From Chersky-840 sp963848335 (lineage in GTDB: Bacteria > Actinomycetota > Acidimicrobiia > Acidimicrobiales > UBA8190), in contig CAWKDD010000001.1 in the NCBI GenBank assembly GCA_963848335.1, positions 1,178,001-1,242,000 of the forward strand: 64,000 nucleotides of DNA, in the 5' to 3' direction. The notes beneath the pieces are model-generated. The model saw only the letters and a program-made list of their open reading frames with translations, did no database searches and was not told where the DNA came from. The translations under genes and the position numbers were made by a program. Position 1 is the stretch's first letter. Each line of letters starts with the position of its first letter. Shown in pieces: positions 54,424 to 62,816 of the stretch.

Positions 54424-55845
54424 ATGATGAGGGTGATCGAGCGCGCTCGGGGTGCGACGCCCCAGCTCTCGCCGGACGAGCGGATGGCCCGGGGCAAAGC
54501 AGCGCGCGTCACCGCGCCGCGTTCGAGCCATGCTGTCCACCAACGGCCGGCCCAAGGTCGCCGTCCCCTCGACCTGCTCGAGGAGCAGGCCTCCACCCGC
54601 GTCCCCGAGCTCGTGCCCATCAGGTACGGGCGCATGCTGGTATCCCCTTTCGCGTACTACCGGGGGGCTGCTCTGCCCATGGCCGCGGATCTCGCCGCCA
54701 CACCGAGCTGCGCCATGACCGTGCAGCTGTGCGGTGACGCCCATCTGTCGAACTTCGGCATCTTCGGGTCGCCGGAACGACACCTGTTCTTCGACGTGAA
54801 CGACTTCGACGAGACGGCGCCGGGGCCCTGGGAGTGGGACGTCAAGCGCCTGGCGGCGAGTCTCGAGGTGGCGGGGCGCGACGACGGGTTCTCGACCACG
54901 CAGCGGAGCGGGATCGTGCGGGCCGCGGTGAGCTCGTACCGGGAGACCATGCGCGAGCTGGCGGGGATGTCGATGCTCGAGGTCTGGTACGCCCACCTGG
55001 ACGTGGACGAGCTGTTGCCGCGGTTCCGGGGTCTGCTCGACGCCAAGAAGACCCCGAGCGTCTGGCGCGCCATCACCAAGGCGCGTGCCCATGACAGTTT
55101 CCAGGCCTTCAACAAGCTGGCCCGGACGGTGGGGGACGAGCCGAGGATCGTGAGCGACCCCCCGCTCATCGTGCCCATCGAGGAGTTCGGGGTGGACCTG
55201 GGGTCGCCCCACGGTGGCCAGTGGCTGGGGGAGATCGTCCGCTCCTACGGGCGCACCCTCGAGCCCGACCGCCGGCACCTGCTGGACCAGCACCGGATCG
55301 TCCACCTGGCCCGCAAGGTGGTGGGGGTCGGGAGCGTCGGGACCGACGCCTGGATCGTCCTGCTTCTCGACCACGCCCACGACGCCCCACTGTTCCTTCA
55401 GGTCAAGCAGGCCGAAGCCTCTGTCCTGGAGCGGTTCACCACGCGCAGCAAGTATCCCAACCACGGACAGCGGGTCGTACGTGGGCAGCGGCTGATGCAG
55501 GCCGCCGGAGACATCTTCCTCGGGTGGGAGCGCACGACCCGGGACGACTCGGTCCGGGACTACTACATCCGCCAGCTCCGGGACTGGAAGGGGTCCGCCG
55601 ACATCGCCGGGATGACACCCCTGGGGATGGACCTGTGGGGCCGCATGTGCGGATGGACCCTGGCCCGAGCCCATGCCCGCACCGGTGACCGGGTCGCCAT
55701 CGCCTCGTACCTGGGGAGGTCCGACGTCTTCGACCGCGCCATGGTGAAGTACGCGCAGGCCTACGCCGACCAGAACGAGCGCGATTTCCTGGCCCTGCAC
55801 GAAGCGGTCCGGCAAGGGCGGGTGATGGCCGAGCTGGGGACGTGA
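54424..55845 (+). CDS. DUF2252 domain-containing protein
   Basis: The 473-aa protein begins at ATG 54424 (or 54427). Features typical of DUF2252 are PIRYGRMLVSPFAYYRGAAL, MTVQLCGDAHLSNFGIFGSP, LFFDVNDFDETAPGPWEWDVKRLAASL, KVVGVGSVGTDAWIVLL, and GQRVVRGQRLMQAAGDIFLGW. The fold is related to protein-kinase-like phosphotransferases, with GDAHLSNFG and DVNDFDE as the probable catalytic and metal motifs. The substrate is unknown. It is convergent with the antiporter gene. Confidence 0.88.
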   Translation: MMRVIERARGATPQLSPDERMARGKAARVTAPRSSHAVHQRPAQGRRPLDLLEEQASTRVPELVPIRYGRMLVSPFAYYRGAALPMAADLAATPSCAMTVQLCGDAHLSNFGIFGSPERHLFFDVNDFDETAPGPWEWDVKRLAASLEVAGRDDGFSTTQRSGIVRAAVSSYRETMRELAGMSMLEVWYAHLDVDELLPRFRGLLDAKKTPSVWRAITKARAHDSFQAFNKLARTVGDEPRIVSDPPLIVPIEEFGVDLGSPHGGQWLGEIVRSYGRTLEPDRRHLLDQHRIVHLARKVVGVGSVGTDAWIVLLLDHAHDAPLFLQVKQAEASVLERFTTRSKYPNHGQRVVRGQRLMQAAGDIFLGWERTTRDDSVRDYYIRQLRDWKGSADIAGMTPLGMDLWGRMCGWTLARAHARTGDRVAIASYLGRSDVFDRAMVKYAQAYADQNERDFLALHEAVRQGRVMAELGT

Positions 55846-55864
55846 CAGAGGCGGGGTCTGGCCC

Positions 55865-57067
55865 TCAGGGGGTCTCTGCCCGCGTGTCGGGCCAGGTGCT
55901 GGCGCGCAGTCGCCGCAGGCCCAGCATGGGGAACAGCAGCACCGACAGGATTCCGGCGCCCACCAGGGCGGCGGCGTTCTCGGGGATCATCCGACCCTCG
56001 GAGGTGCCGATGGTGGTGATGACCACGATGAGCGGCAGGCCGGTTCCCGAGAACAAGGCGAGCGGCACCCGCTCGGCACGGCTCAGAGCCTGACGGTAGA
56101 CGAGGAAGACGGGTGCCCCCCGGATCACCAGCAGGAGGACGAGGAACAGGACCAGGCGGAGCAGCGCACTGGGCCTGGAGATGAGGATGTGCAGGTCGAA
56201 GTCGATCCCGCTCACGATGAAGAAGATGGGGACGAGAAACCCGAACCCGATGGCCTCCAGCTTGCTCTTGACGACCTCGCTGTCCTCGCGGTCGGTGCCG
56301 GTGGTGAACAGCCGAACCACGATGCCCGCCGCGAAGGCCCCCAACAGGACGTCGAGCCCCAGCTTGAAAGCGAGGAAGACGAGCAGGAGCACGAGGAGCA
56401 CCGCCACACGCACGGGGAGCTGCGCACTGGAGTCGAGGTGCCGACGGAGCAGAGCGACGAGCTTGGGGGGTTGCGCCCTGGAGGCCAAAAGGGCGGTGAC
56501 CGTGGCCACGGCCACGAACGACACCAGCAGGACGGTGCTGATCACGGGATCCTTGCGGGTCAGCAACAGCGCCACCAACACGATGGGACCGAACTCGCCA
56601 ACGGTGCCGACTCCGAGCAGGAAGGCACCGAACCGGGTGTCGAGCACGCCGGCGTCCTTGATGACCGGAAGCAGGGTGCCGAGTGCCGTGGTCGTGAGGG
56701 CCAGGCCCACGATGAGCGTGTCGAGGGCCAACCCCGTCGACACCAGGGCGAAGGCCACCCCGAGTGCCAGCGCCAGCGACAACAGCCAACTCAGCGATGC
56801 CAGCTTGAGCGGTTGCCCCTTGACCCGGCTGAGCTCGAGGTCGTAGCCGGCCAGGAACATGAGGAAGGTGAGCCCCATGTCCGACAGGGCGGTCACCAGG
56901 CTGTTCACGTGGGCCAGCTTGAGCACGTAGGGACCCATGAGGATCCCGAGCGCCAGCTCGATCACCACCGAGGGGACGCGCAGGGCCCCGCTGCGCTCGG
57001 AGATGACCGGCGCCAGCACCGCCGCCACGGCGATGAGGACGAGGGTCGGGAGCGCGGCCTCGATCAT
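55865..57067 (-). CDS. CPA2-type cation/proton antiporter
   Basis: The 400-aa integral membrane protein, about 12 helices, resembles KefB/GerN antiporters: VPSVVIELALGILMGPYVL, GLTFLMFLAGYDLELS, ALTTTALGTLLPVIKD, GAFAAGIVVRLF and IGFGFLVPIFFIVSGIDFDL. It exchanges Na+ or K+ for H+; no cytosolic RCK/TrkA-N domain is attached, unlike full KefB/C. Convergent with DUF2252, downstream of a 15-base tandem repeat. Confidence 0.9.
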   Translation of the reverse strand: MIEAALPTLVLIAVAAVLAPVISERSGALRVPSVVIELALGILMGPYVLKLAHVNSLVTALSDMGLTFLMFLAGYDLELSRVKGQPLKLASLSWLLSLALALGVAFALVSTGLALDTLIVGLALTTTALGTLLPVIKDAGVLDTRFGAFLLGVGTVGEFGPIVLVALLLTRKDPVISTVLLVSFVAVATVTALLASRAQPPKLVALLRRHLDSSAQLPVRVAVLLVLLLVFLAFKLGLDVLLGAFAAGIVVRLFTTGTDREDSEVVKSKLEAIGFGFLVPIFFIVSGIDFDLHILISRPSALLRLVLFLVLLLVIRGAPVFLVYRQALSRAERVPLALFSGTGLPLIVVITTIGTSEGRMIPENAAALVGAGILSVLLFPMLGLRRLRASTWPDTRAETP

Positions 57068-57140
57068 GACGACATGAACGAACTCGCCGCCGGTGTGGAC
57101 ATGGCCGACATGCTACGACCTCGTCTCGTTCGAACCGCTC

Positions 57141-57215
57141 TCAGCGTTGGCCTGATCAGCGTTGGCCCGATCAGCGTTTGCCTTGTCAGCGTCTGCCTCG
57201 TCAGCGTTTGATCGT
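57141..57215. repeat. 15-base tandem repeat, five units
   Basis: Five units beginning TCAGCGT follow one another exactly every 15 bases (57141, 57156, 57171, 57186, 57201), with small changes. The last unit contains the stop (TGA, 57201-57203) of the secreted protein gene on the minus strand; the others are between that gene and the antiporter. In one minus-strand frame the units would read ADxAN-type pentapeptides, suggesting a once-longer C-terminal tail. Confidence 0.8.
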
Positions 57216-58598
57216 CCACTCGAAGCTGAACGAGGTGCTCGACGAGGAGTCCGACACCGTCACCGTGGTGTCGGTACGCTCCCGGGCGCCGGGGGTGCCC
57301 GAGACCAGACCCGTCACCGTGTTGATCGCCACCCCCGCCGGCAGGTCCGTGGCCGAGTACGTGAGGGTCTGCCCTCGCAGGTCGAGGGCGCTCATGGGCA
57401 GCGTCAACGGCGTCCCGGCGGTGCTCTTCTGCTTTCCGGGGTTCGTGGTCAGGATCAGCGCGTGGGCGTTCTCGCAGCCGCCCTTCCTACCGAGGTCGTT
57501 GGCCCAGATCCCCTGCATGGCGAACGTGCCGGTGGCCAGGGTCACGTACCTCGAGCCGCCCTGGTGCCCCCCGACGAGGTCCTCGCACTTGTCGGCGACC
57601 TCGTTGTCGTGGCGGTCGGTCCATCCCGTCGACGGGTAGGGGTCGGTGAGCGTTTCGGCGTATTCGTGGGTGATGGTCTCGTCGGCACCGTCGACGATTC
57701 TGGGGCTCGGGAAGGAGCTGCATTCGGCGCCCACGTCAGGGACGTAGGGCATGTTGGTGTAGGGGACGTTCGGCCCGCGCACCGCGCCCAGGGCGGGGTC
57801 GCCGGTGTTGTCGTGGTAGGCGCAGTATCCGTAGCGGGGGCTGAGCCACTGATCCGGGTCCGTGCCGGTGGGGGAGACGATCACGTACTGCGCGCCGGGG
57901 GGATCCGAGAAGTGGACGGCGGCGTTGGCCGCTTCCTGGGCGATCTGCGTCCCGGTGGCGGCTGCCAGGTTGGTCGAGGCGTCCTCCCACACTCCGGCCA
58001 GGACCGCGCTGCTCGGGTATGCGACGTGGCCCGACGACGGCGAGAGCGGGCACGTGGTCGCTCCGACCGCCACCCCCTGGCAGTACTGGGAGAGGATGGC
58101 ACTCCACTGCTCGCCGTCGGTGCCCAACCCCGCCAAGAGGGCCTGCAGATTCGGAGCCAGGCCGTCGGGGTCGCCCGAGTAGTCGTCGTATCCCCCGGCG
58201 CCCACCCTCTGGGTACCCCAGCGCGCCCCCCAGAACACGAGATAGACCTTGGGCGACCCGGTGACGACCGTGCCGCCCCCGAAGCTCACCGGGCCCTTTT
58301 GGGCGAGCCCGGCTGTCGTTCGCCCCGTTGGCGACGTCCCGGTGCGACTGCCGCCGGCGTTGCGCTGCGCGCCGGGCGAGGTGCGCAGCGGGACGGCACC
58401 GTGTCGGTAGGCGTGGCCGGCGGTGGGATCGGACATGGCACCCTGGTCGACGGTCGTTCTCCCCGTCCCGGCGGCCACAGCTCCGGCGGTGCCCGACAGG
58501 AACCCGGTCACCATCACGGCGGTCACGCATGCGAGAACGCTGCGCACGACCGTGGCGCGCCGACCACGGACCTCCGCACCCCGGCCGAACCGTCCCAT
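57201..58598 (-). CDS. Secreted EXORDIUM/PHI-1-like protein with Ig-like tail
   Basis: The 465-aa protein starts at ATG 58598 with a signal peptide (SVLACVTAVMVTGFLSGTAGA). The core has KVYLVFWGARWGTQ, an ILSQYCQGVAVGATTCPL segment, QYVIVSPTGTDPD, and THEYAETLTDPYPSTGWTD followed by NEVADKCEDLVG, which match the PHI-1/EXORDIUM family's HExAEAxTDP region. The last ~85 residues are a He_PIG/Ig-like repeat (LDLRGQTLTYSATDLPAGVAI, TGLVSGTPG). The function in bacteria is unknown; probable cell-wall or extracellular role. Minus strand; the 15-base repeat begins at its stop. Confidence 0.65.
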   Translation of the reverse strand: MGRFGRGAEVRGRRATVVRSVLACVTAVMVTGFLSGTAGAVAAGTGRTTVDQGAMSDPTAGHAYRHGAVPLRTSPGAQRNAGGSRTGTSPTGRTTAGLAQKGPVSFGGGTVVTGSPKVYLVFWGARWGTQRVGAGGYDDYSGDPDGLAPNLQALLAGLGTDGEQWSAILSQYCQGVAVGATTCPLSPSSGHVAYPSSAVLAGVWEDASTNLAAATGTQIAQEAANAAVHFSDPPGAQYVIVSPTGTDPDQWLSPRYGYCAYHDNTGDPALGAVRGPNVPYTNMPYVPDVGAECSSFPSPRIVDGADETITHEYAETLTDPYPSTGWTDRHDNEVADKCEDLVGGHQGGSRYVTLATGTFAMQGIWANDLGRKGGCENAHALILTTNPGKQKSTAGTPLTLPMSALDLRGQTLTYSATDLPAGVAINTVTGLVSGTPGARERTDTTVTVSDSSSSTSFSFEWTIKR

Positions 58599-58793
58599 GC
58601 CCCCGTCCCCGCCCTCGCGCCAGCTGGCACGAGACTATAGGTGGCGGCCCCGGTTCCGGTGTCGTGACCTCGTCCTTGGACACCGCAGGGGAATCCTGCG
58701 AAGGTGTCGAAGGTGGGCCATCGGACGGCTCGGCACGCACAGCATCCGCATCGGGTCGCAAAGGTGTCACCGCAGCACTCGCGGGGCGGCCCC

Positions 58794-60011
58794 ATGCATC
58801 GGCGTCGACGCTCGGGCGGTGGCGTCGCGCGCTTGTGCACGTGCGTCACGGGCCTCACACTCGGAGTGATCTCACTGTTCGTGTTCACCTCGGCCCCCGC
58901 CGGGCGAGTGGCTCTCGCGCCCGCGCCCGCGCCGGCGACGACGGCTCGACCCGCGGCTTCCGTCCCGACCTCGGAACCGACGACGGTGAGTCCGACGACC
59001 ACGGGCTCCTCTCCCACCTCCGCACCAGCCACGACGAAGCCCTCGGGTCCCGCCAGGTCGGCTGCGGCGCGCCCCGCCCCCCGGGTCAAAGCCGCGGCGA
59101 AGGCCCCGTCCGCCACGCCGACCCACCCCGCACCGGCCCGACCCTCGGCGCCTCACATCATGGTGGTCATGATGGAGAACGAGAGCCAGAGCGAGCTCAT
59201 CGGGAACCCCGATGCTCCCGACACCAACGCCCTGGCGGCTCGATACGGCATGGCGACACAGTCGTACTCCGTCGGGCATCCCTCGCTGCCCGATTACCTC
59301 GAGCTGTTGTCAGGCACCAACTCCGGCGTCAGCGACGACGGCTCGCCGTCCTCCGAGCACGTCCCGGCCGCTCTGGCCGCGCTGCCCGACCAGCTCCAGG
59401 CGGCGGGGATCCCCTGGAAGGCCTACATGGAGTCCATGCCGTCGGCCGGGTACGCGGGGGGCGACAGCACGTGCTGTGGCGGACAGTACTACCAGCATCA
59501 CAACCCCTTCGTGTACTTCCCGTCGGTCACGTCGTTGCCGGACTTCGCCGCCGACGTCGTGCCCTCCACGACCATCATGAGCGACCTCGACTCGCCCGCT
59601 CCTCCGGATTTCGTGTGGGTGACCCCGAACGGGGCCGACGACATGCACGACGGACCGACCAACGCCGAGGGGGACGTCGATCCCTCGGTGGGCGACGCGT
59701 GGCTGGGGAGCTTCGTCTCCCAGGTGCAGTCGAGCAGCTGGTACGCGCTCGGCGGCAGGATCGTCATCGAGTGGGACGAGGGGGCGGACTCCGACACTTC
59801 GGGCGTGGGGCAGGCCGGGGAAGGTGGAGGCGGGCACATCGTCACGATCGTCGTGAGCGCGGCGCTGAAGTCCAGTCCGCAGCAGGATGCCACGCCCGTG
59901 AACACCGCCGGCGTGCTGCGCTCGATCGAGACTGCATACGGCCTGCCCTACCTCGCCGACGCCGCCGATCCGTCCAACGGCAACATCGACGCACTCCTCG
60001 ACGCCGGCTGA
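58794..60011 (+). CDS. Secreted phosphoesterase-family protein
   Basis: The 405-aa protein starts at ATG 58794. It has a signal-like hydrophobic stretch, then a long Pro/Ala/Thr/Ser-rich linker (~35-120), then a phosphoesterase domain (HIMVVMMENESQSEL, YSVGHPSLPDYLELLSG, PDFVWVTPNGADDMHD, IVIEWDEGAD, VSAALKSSPQQDATPVNT). This pattern is found in acid phosphatase/phospholipase C-like proteins of the alkaline phosphatase superfamily. Substrate unknown. Divergent from the EXORDIUM-like gene. Confidence 0.82.
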   Translation: MHRRRRSGGGVARLCTCVTGLTLGVISLFVFTSAPAGRVALAPAPAPATTARPAASVPTSEPTTVSPTTTGSSPTSAPATTKPSGPARSAAARPAPRVKAAAKAPSATPTHPAPARPSAPHIMVVMMENESQSELIGNPDAPDTNALAARYGMATQSYSVGHPSLPDYLELLSGTNSGVSDDGSPSSEHVPAALAALPDQLQAAGIPWKAYMESMPSAGYAGGDSTCCGGQYYQHHNPFVYFPSVTSLPDFAADVVPSTTIMSDLDSPAPPDFVWVTPNGADDMHDGPTNAEGDVDPSVGDAWLGSFVSQVQSSSWYALGGRIVIEWDEGADSDTSGVGQAGEGGGGHIVTIVVSAALKSSPQQDATPVNTAGVLRSIETAYGLPYLADAADPSNGNIDALLDAG

Positions 60012-60062
60012 GCCGGGACCGACCGCGAACTCCTGGGGCGGCGTGCTTGTCCCGCTCGGCGG

Positions 60063-60302
60063 TCAGTCGCCGGGGTGGGCCAGCTCCCGGACGAGCTCCT
60101 GGGGCGGCGGGGTACCGGGAGCCGCTGCCAGCAACCGGCTGAGCGCCTTTGTGACCTCGACCAGACGATCGCGGTAGGCGACGAGCTCGGCCCGGTACGC
60201 GGTGTTGTCGGTGGCCGCGATCTCGTGGCTCAGCTCGGGCAGCGACTGTTCGAGCAGCGTCTTGAGCTCTTGCGCCTGGTCCATCGTGAGTTCCAGTTGC
60301 AT
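60063..60302 (-). CDS. Small conserved hypothetical protein, 79 aa
   Basis: An acidic, helical 79-aa protein (MDQAQELKTLLEQSLPELSHEI, YRAELVAYRDRLVEVTKAL) with a C-terminal linker. It has the look of a small conserved actinobacterial coiled-coil-like protein. It lies 22 bases downstream of ppsA on the same strand, so it may be co-transcribed. Function unknown. Confidence 0.65.
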   Translation of the reverse strand: MQLELTMDQAQELKTLLEQSLPELSHEIAATDNTAYRAELVAYRDRLVEVTKALSRLLAAAPGTPPPQELVRELAHPGD

Positions 60303-60324
60303 TGTCCGTCCTCCCTTCGTGGAT

Positions 60325-62742
60325 TCACGCCGCGGAGTGGGTGGGGCGCGCCGGCCGCTTCATGCGACGCTCGACATCGAGCACCTCCCGTGTCGTGGCG
60401 ACCACGGTGTCGGGGTTGAGGCTCATGGAGTCGATGCCGAGCTCCACCAGGTATGCGGCCATCTCCGGGTAGTCCGACGGCGCTTGGCCGCAGAACCCGG
60501 AGTGGATGTTGTTCCGGCGGCAGCCCTCCACGGCGAGCCGGATCATCTCCTTGACCCCCTCGTCGCGTTCGTCGTAGTCGAACGCCACGATCTCGCTGTC
60601 CCGGTCGACGCCCAGCGTGAGCTGGGTGAGGTCGTTGGACCCGATCGAGAACCCGTCGAAGAGCTCTGCGAAGCGGTCGACGAGGATGACATTGTTCGGG
60701 ATCTCGCACATGGCGAAGATCTGAAGACCGTTCTTGTGTCGCTCGAGTCCCAGTTCGGCCATGCGCTCCAACACCTGTCTGGCCTCGTCGATCCGCCGGA
60801 CGAAGGGAAGCATGATCACGGTGTTGGTCAGGCCCATGTCCTCGCGGACCCTTGTCATGGCCCTGCACTCCAAGGCGAATCCCTCCGCATAGGCAGGGTG
60901 GGCATAGCGCGAGGCGCCTCGGAACCCCAGCATGGGGTTGGCCTCGTGTGGCTCGAAGTCGGCTCCGCCCACCAGGCTCGCGTACTCGTTGGTCTTGAAG
61001 TCCGACATCCGGACCACGACGGGCTTGGGCCAGAATGCGGCGGCGATCGTGCCGATTCCTTCCGACAGGCGCTGGACGAAGAACTGCTCTCCGCTCTCGT
61101 ATCCCCGGGTGAGGCGGGCCAGCTCCTGACGTGCCTTGGGGTCGGTGACGCGCTCGGGATGCAGGAGGGCGAGGGGATGCGCCTTGATGGACTCGTTGAC
61201 GATGAACTCCATGCGAGCCAGCCCCACCCCGTCGTTGGGGAGGAACGACGTGATGAAGGCCAGGTCGGGGTTGCCCAGGTTGACCATGATCTTGGTCACA
61301 GGACGCGGGAGCTCGTCTGCCTCGGTGCGGTCGACCCTGAAGGAGATGGTCCCCCGGTAGACGTGGCCGGTGTCGCCTTCGGCGCACGACACGGTGACGA
61401 CGTCCCCGCTCTGCAGGTGGCCGGTGGCGTCTCCGGTTCCCACCACGGCGGGAATGCCGAGCTCCCGGGCCACGATGGCGGCATGGCACGTGCGACCGCC
61501 CCGGTTGGTGACGATGGCCGACGCCATCTTCATGACGGGCTCCCAGTCCGGAGTGGTGGTGTCGGCGACCAGGACCTCTCCGGGTGTGAACTCCCTGAGC
61601 TGCGACACGTTGTCGATCCGTCGGACGGTGCCCGAGGCGATCCGCTCCCCGACGGCCCGGCCTTCGACGAGGACCTCTCCGGTCCCGCCCAGGACGTAGC
61701 GCTCGATCACCGTGGCCGAGCGCTGCGAGATGCTCGTCTCGGGCCGCGCCTGGACGAGATAGAGAAGTCCGTCGATGCCGTCCTTGGCCCACTCCATGTC
61801 CATGGGACGGCCGTAGTGGTCCTCGATCACACACGCATGGCCGGCGAGCTCGAGCACGTCGGCGTCGCTGAGGCAGTACTGGCGCCGGTCGGCCTTGGGG
61901 GTCGGGACGTTGCGAGTGGTGTGCTTGGTCTCCCCCTCGACGAAGACCATCTTGACGGCCTTGTCCCCGAGCAGACGGCGCAGCACGGCCCGGTGGCCCG
62001 CCTTGAACGTCGGCTTGTGGACGAGGAACTCGTCGGGGTCGACCGCTCCCTGTACGACGTTCTCGCCGAGCCCGTAGGAGCCGGTGATGAGAACCACGTC
62101 ACGAAATCCCGACTCGGTGTCGAGGGAGAACATCACCCCGGAGGAGGCCAGGTCGGAGCGCACCATCTTCATGACGCCGATGGACAGGCCGGTCTTGAAG
62201 TGGTCGAAGCCCTGATCGACCCGGTAATGGATGGCCCGGTCCAGGAAGAGGCTGGCGAAGCACCTCCGGCAGGACTCGAGGAGGCTGGTGTCACCGCTCA
62301 CGTTGAGGTATGTCTCGTGCTGCCCGGCGAAGCTCGCCGTGGGCAGGTCCTCGGCGGTGCCCGAGCTCCGCACCGCCAGGCTGACGTCCTCGCCGTACTG
62401 CTCTTGCAGGCCCCGGTAGGCGGCGATGATCTCCAGAGCCAGGTCCTGGGGGAGCCCGGCGCCGTAGACGATGTCACGGGCACGCCGGCCCCGGCGGGCC
62501 AGGTCGACCACATCGGCGATGTCCAGGTCGTCGAGCGCGTCGTGGAGGGGTTCCCAGGCACGGGCCGCCTCCAGCATGTACCGGTACGCCTCCGAGGTGA
62601 TGGCGAACCCGTTCGGCACCCGTACGCCCTCGGCCGACAGGTTGCAGTACATCTCCCCCAGCGAGGCGTTCTTCCCGCCCACCAGGGGGACGTCCTCGTT
62701 GCCGATCTCGCTGAATTTCCTGATATATCGCGCCGCAGTCAT
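60325..62742 (-). CDS. ppsA: Phosphoenolpyruvate synthase (pyruvate, water dikinase)
   Basis: The 805-aa enzyme has the ATP-binding N-terminal half (LVGGKNASLGEMYCNL, VRSSGTAEDLPTASFAGQHETYLNV), the phosphohistidine domain GGRTCHAAIVARELGIP with catalytic His, and a C-terminal PEP/pyruvate-binding barrel (MLGFRGASRY, MCEIPNN, GSNDLTQLTLGVDRD, GFCGQAPSD). It makes phosphoenolpyruvate from pyruvate with ATP and water, the entry to gluconeogenesis. Length is normal and the frame is intact. The start is ATG 62742 (MTAARYIRKFSEI). Confidence 0.95.
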   Translation of the reverse strand: MTAARYIRKFSEIGNEDVPLVGGKNASLGEMYCNLSAEGVRVPNGFAITSEAYRYMLEAARAWEPLHDALDDLDIADVVDLARRGRRARDIVYGAGLPQDLALEIIAAYRGLQEQYGEDVSLAVRSSGTAEDLPTASFAGQHETYLNVSGDTSLLESCRRCFASLFLDRAIHYRVDQGFDHFKTGLSIGVMKMVRSDLASSGVMFSLDTESGFRDVVLITGSYGLGENVVQGAVDPDEFLVHKPTFKAGHRAVLRRLLGDKAVKMVFVEGETKHTTRNVPTPKADRRQYCLSDADVLELAGHACVIEDHYGRPMDMEWAKDGIDGLLYLVQARPETSISQRSATVIERYVLGGTGEVLVEGRAVGERIASGTVRRIDNVSQLREFTPGEVLVADTTTPDWEPVMKMASAIVTNRGGRTCHAAIVARELGIPAVVGTGDATGHLQSGDVVTVSCAEGDTGHVYRGTISFRVDRTEADELPRPVTKIMVNLGNPDLAFITSFLPNDGVGLARMEFIVNESIKAHPLALLHPERVTDPKARQELARLTRGYESGEQFFVQRLSEGIGTIAAAFWPKPVVVRMSDFKTNEYASLVGGADFEPHEANPMLGFRGASRYAHPAYAEGFALECRAMTRVREDMGLTNTVIMLPFVRRIDEARQVLERMAELGLERHKNGLQIFAMCEIPNNVILVDRFAELFDGFSIGSNDLTQLTLGVDRDSEIVAFDYDERDEGVKEMIRLAVEGCRRNNIHSGFCGQAPSDYPEMAAYLVELGIDSMSLNPDTVVATTREVLDVERRMKRPARPTHSAA

Positions 62743-62816
62743 GCCCCCAGGATCAACCCGGAGGGCGGACCGCAGTAGAGGCCAATTCCCCTAAGAACCC
62801 TCTGACCACGCTCGGG

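Noticed and set aside
60202..62778. Plus-strand 858-codon open frame opposite ppsA
   Set aside because: Antisense to a complete, motif-rich PEP synthase; no domain or RBS.
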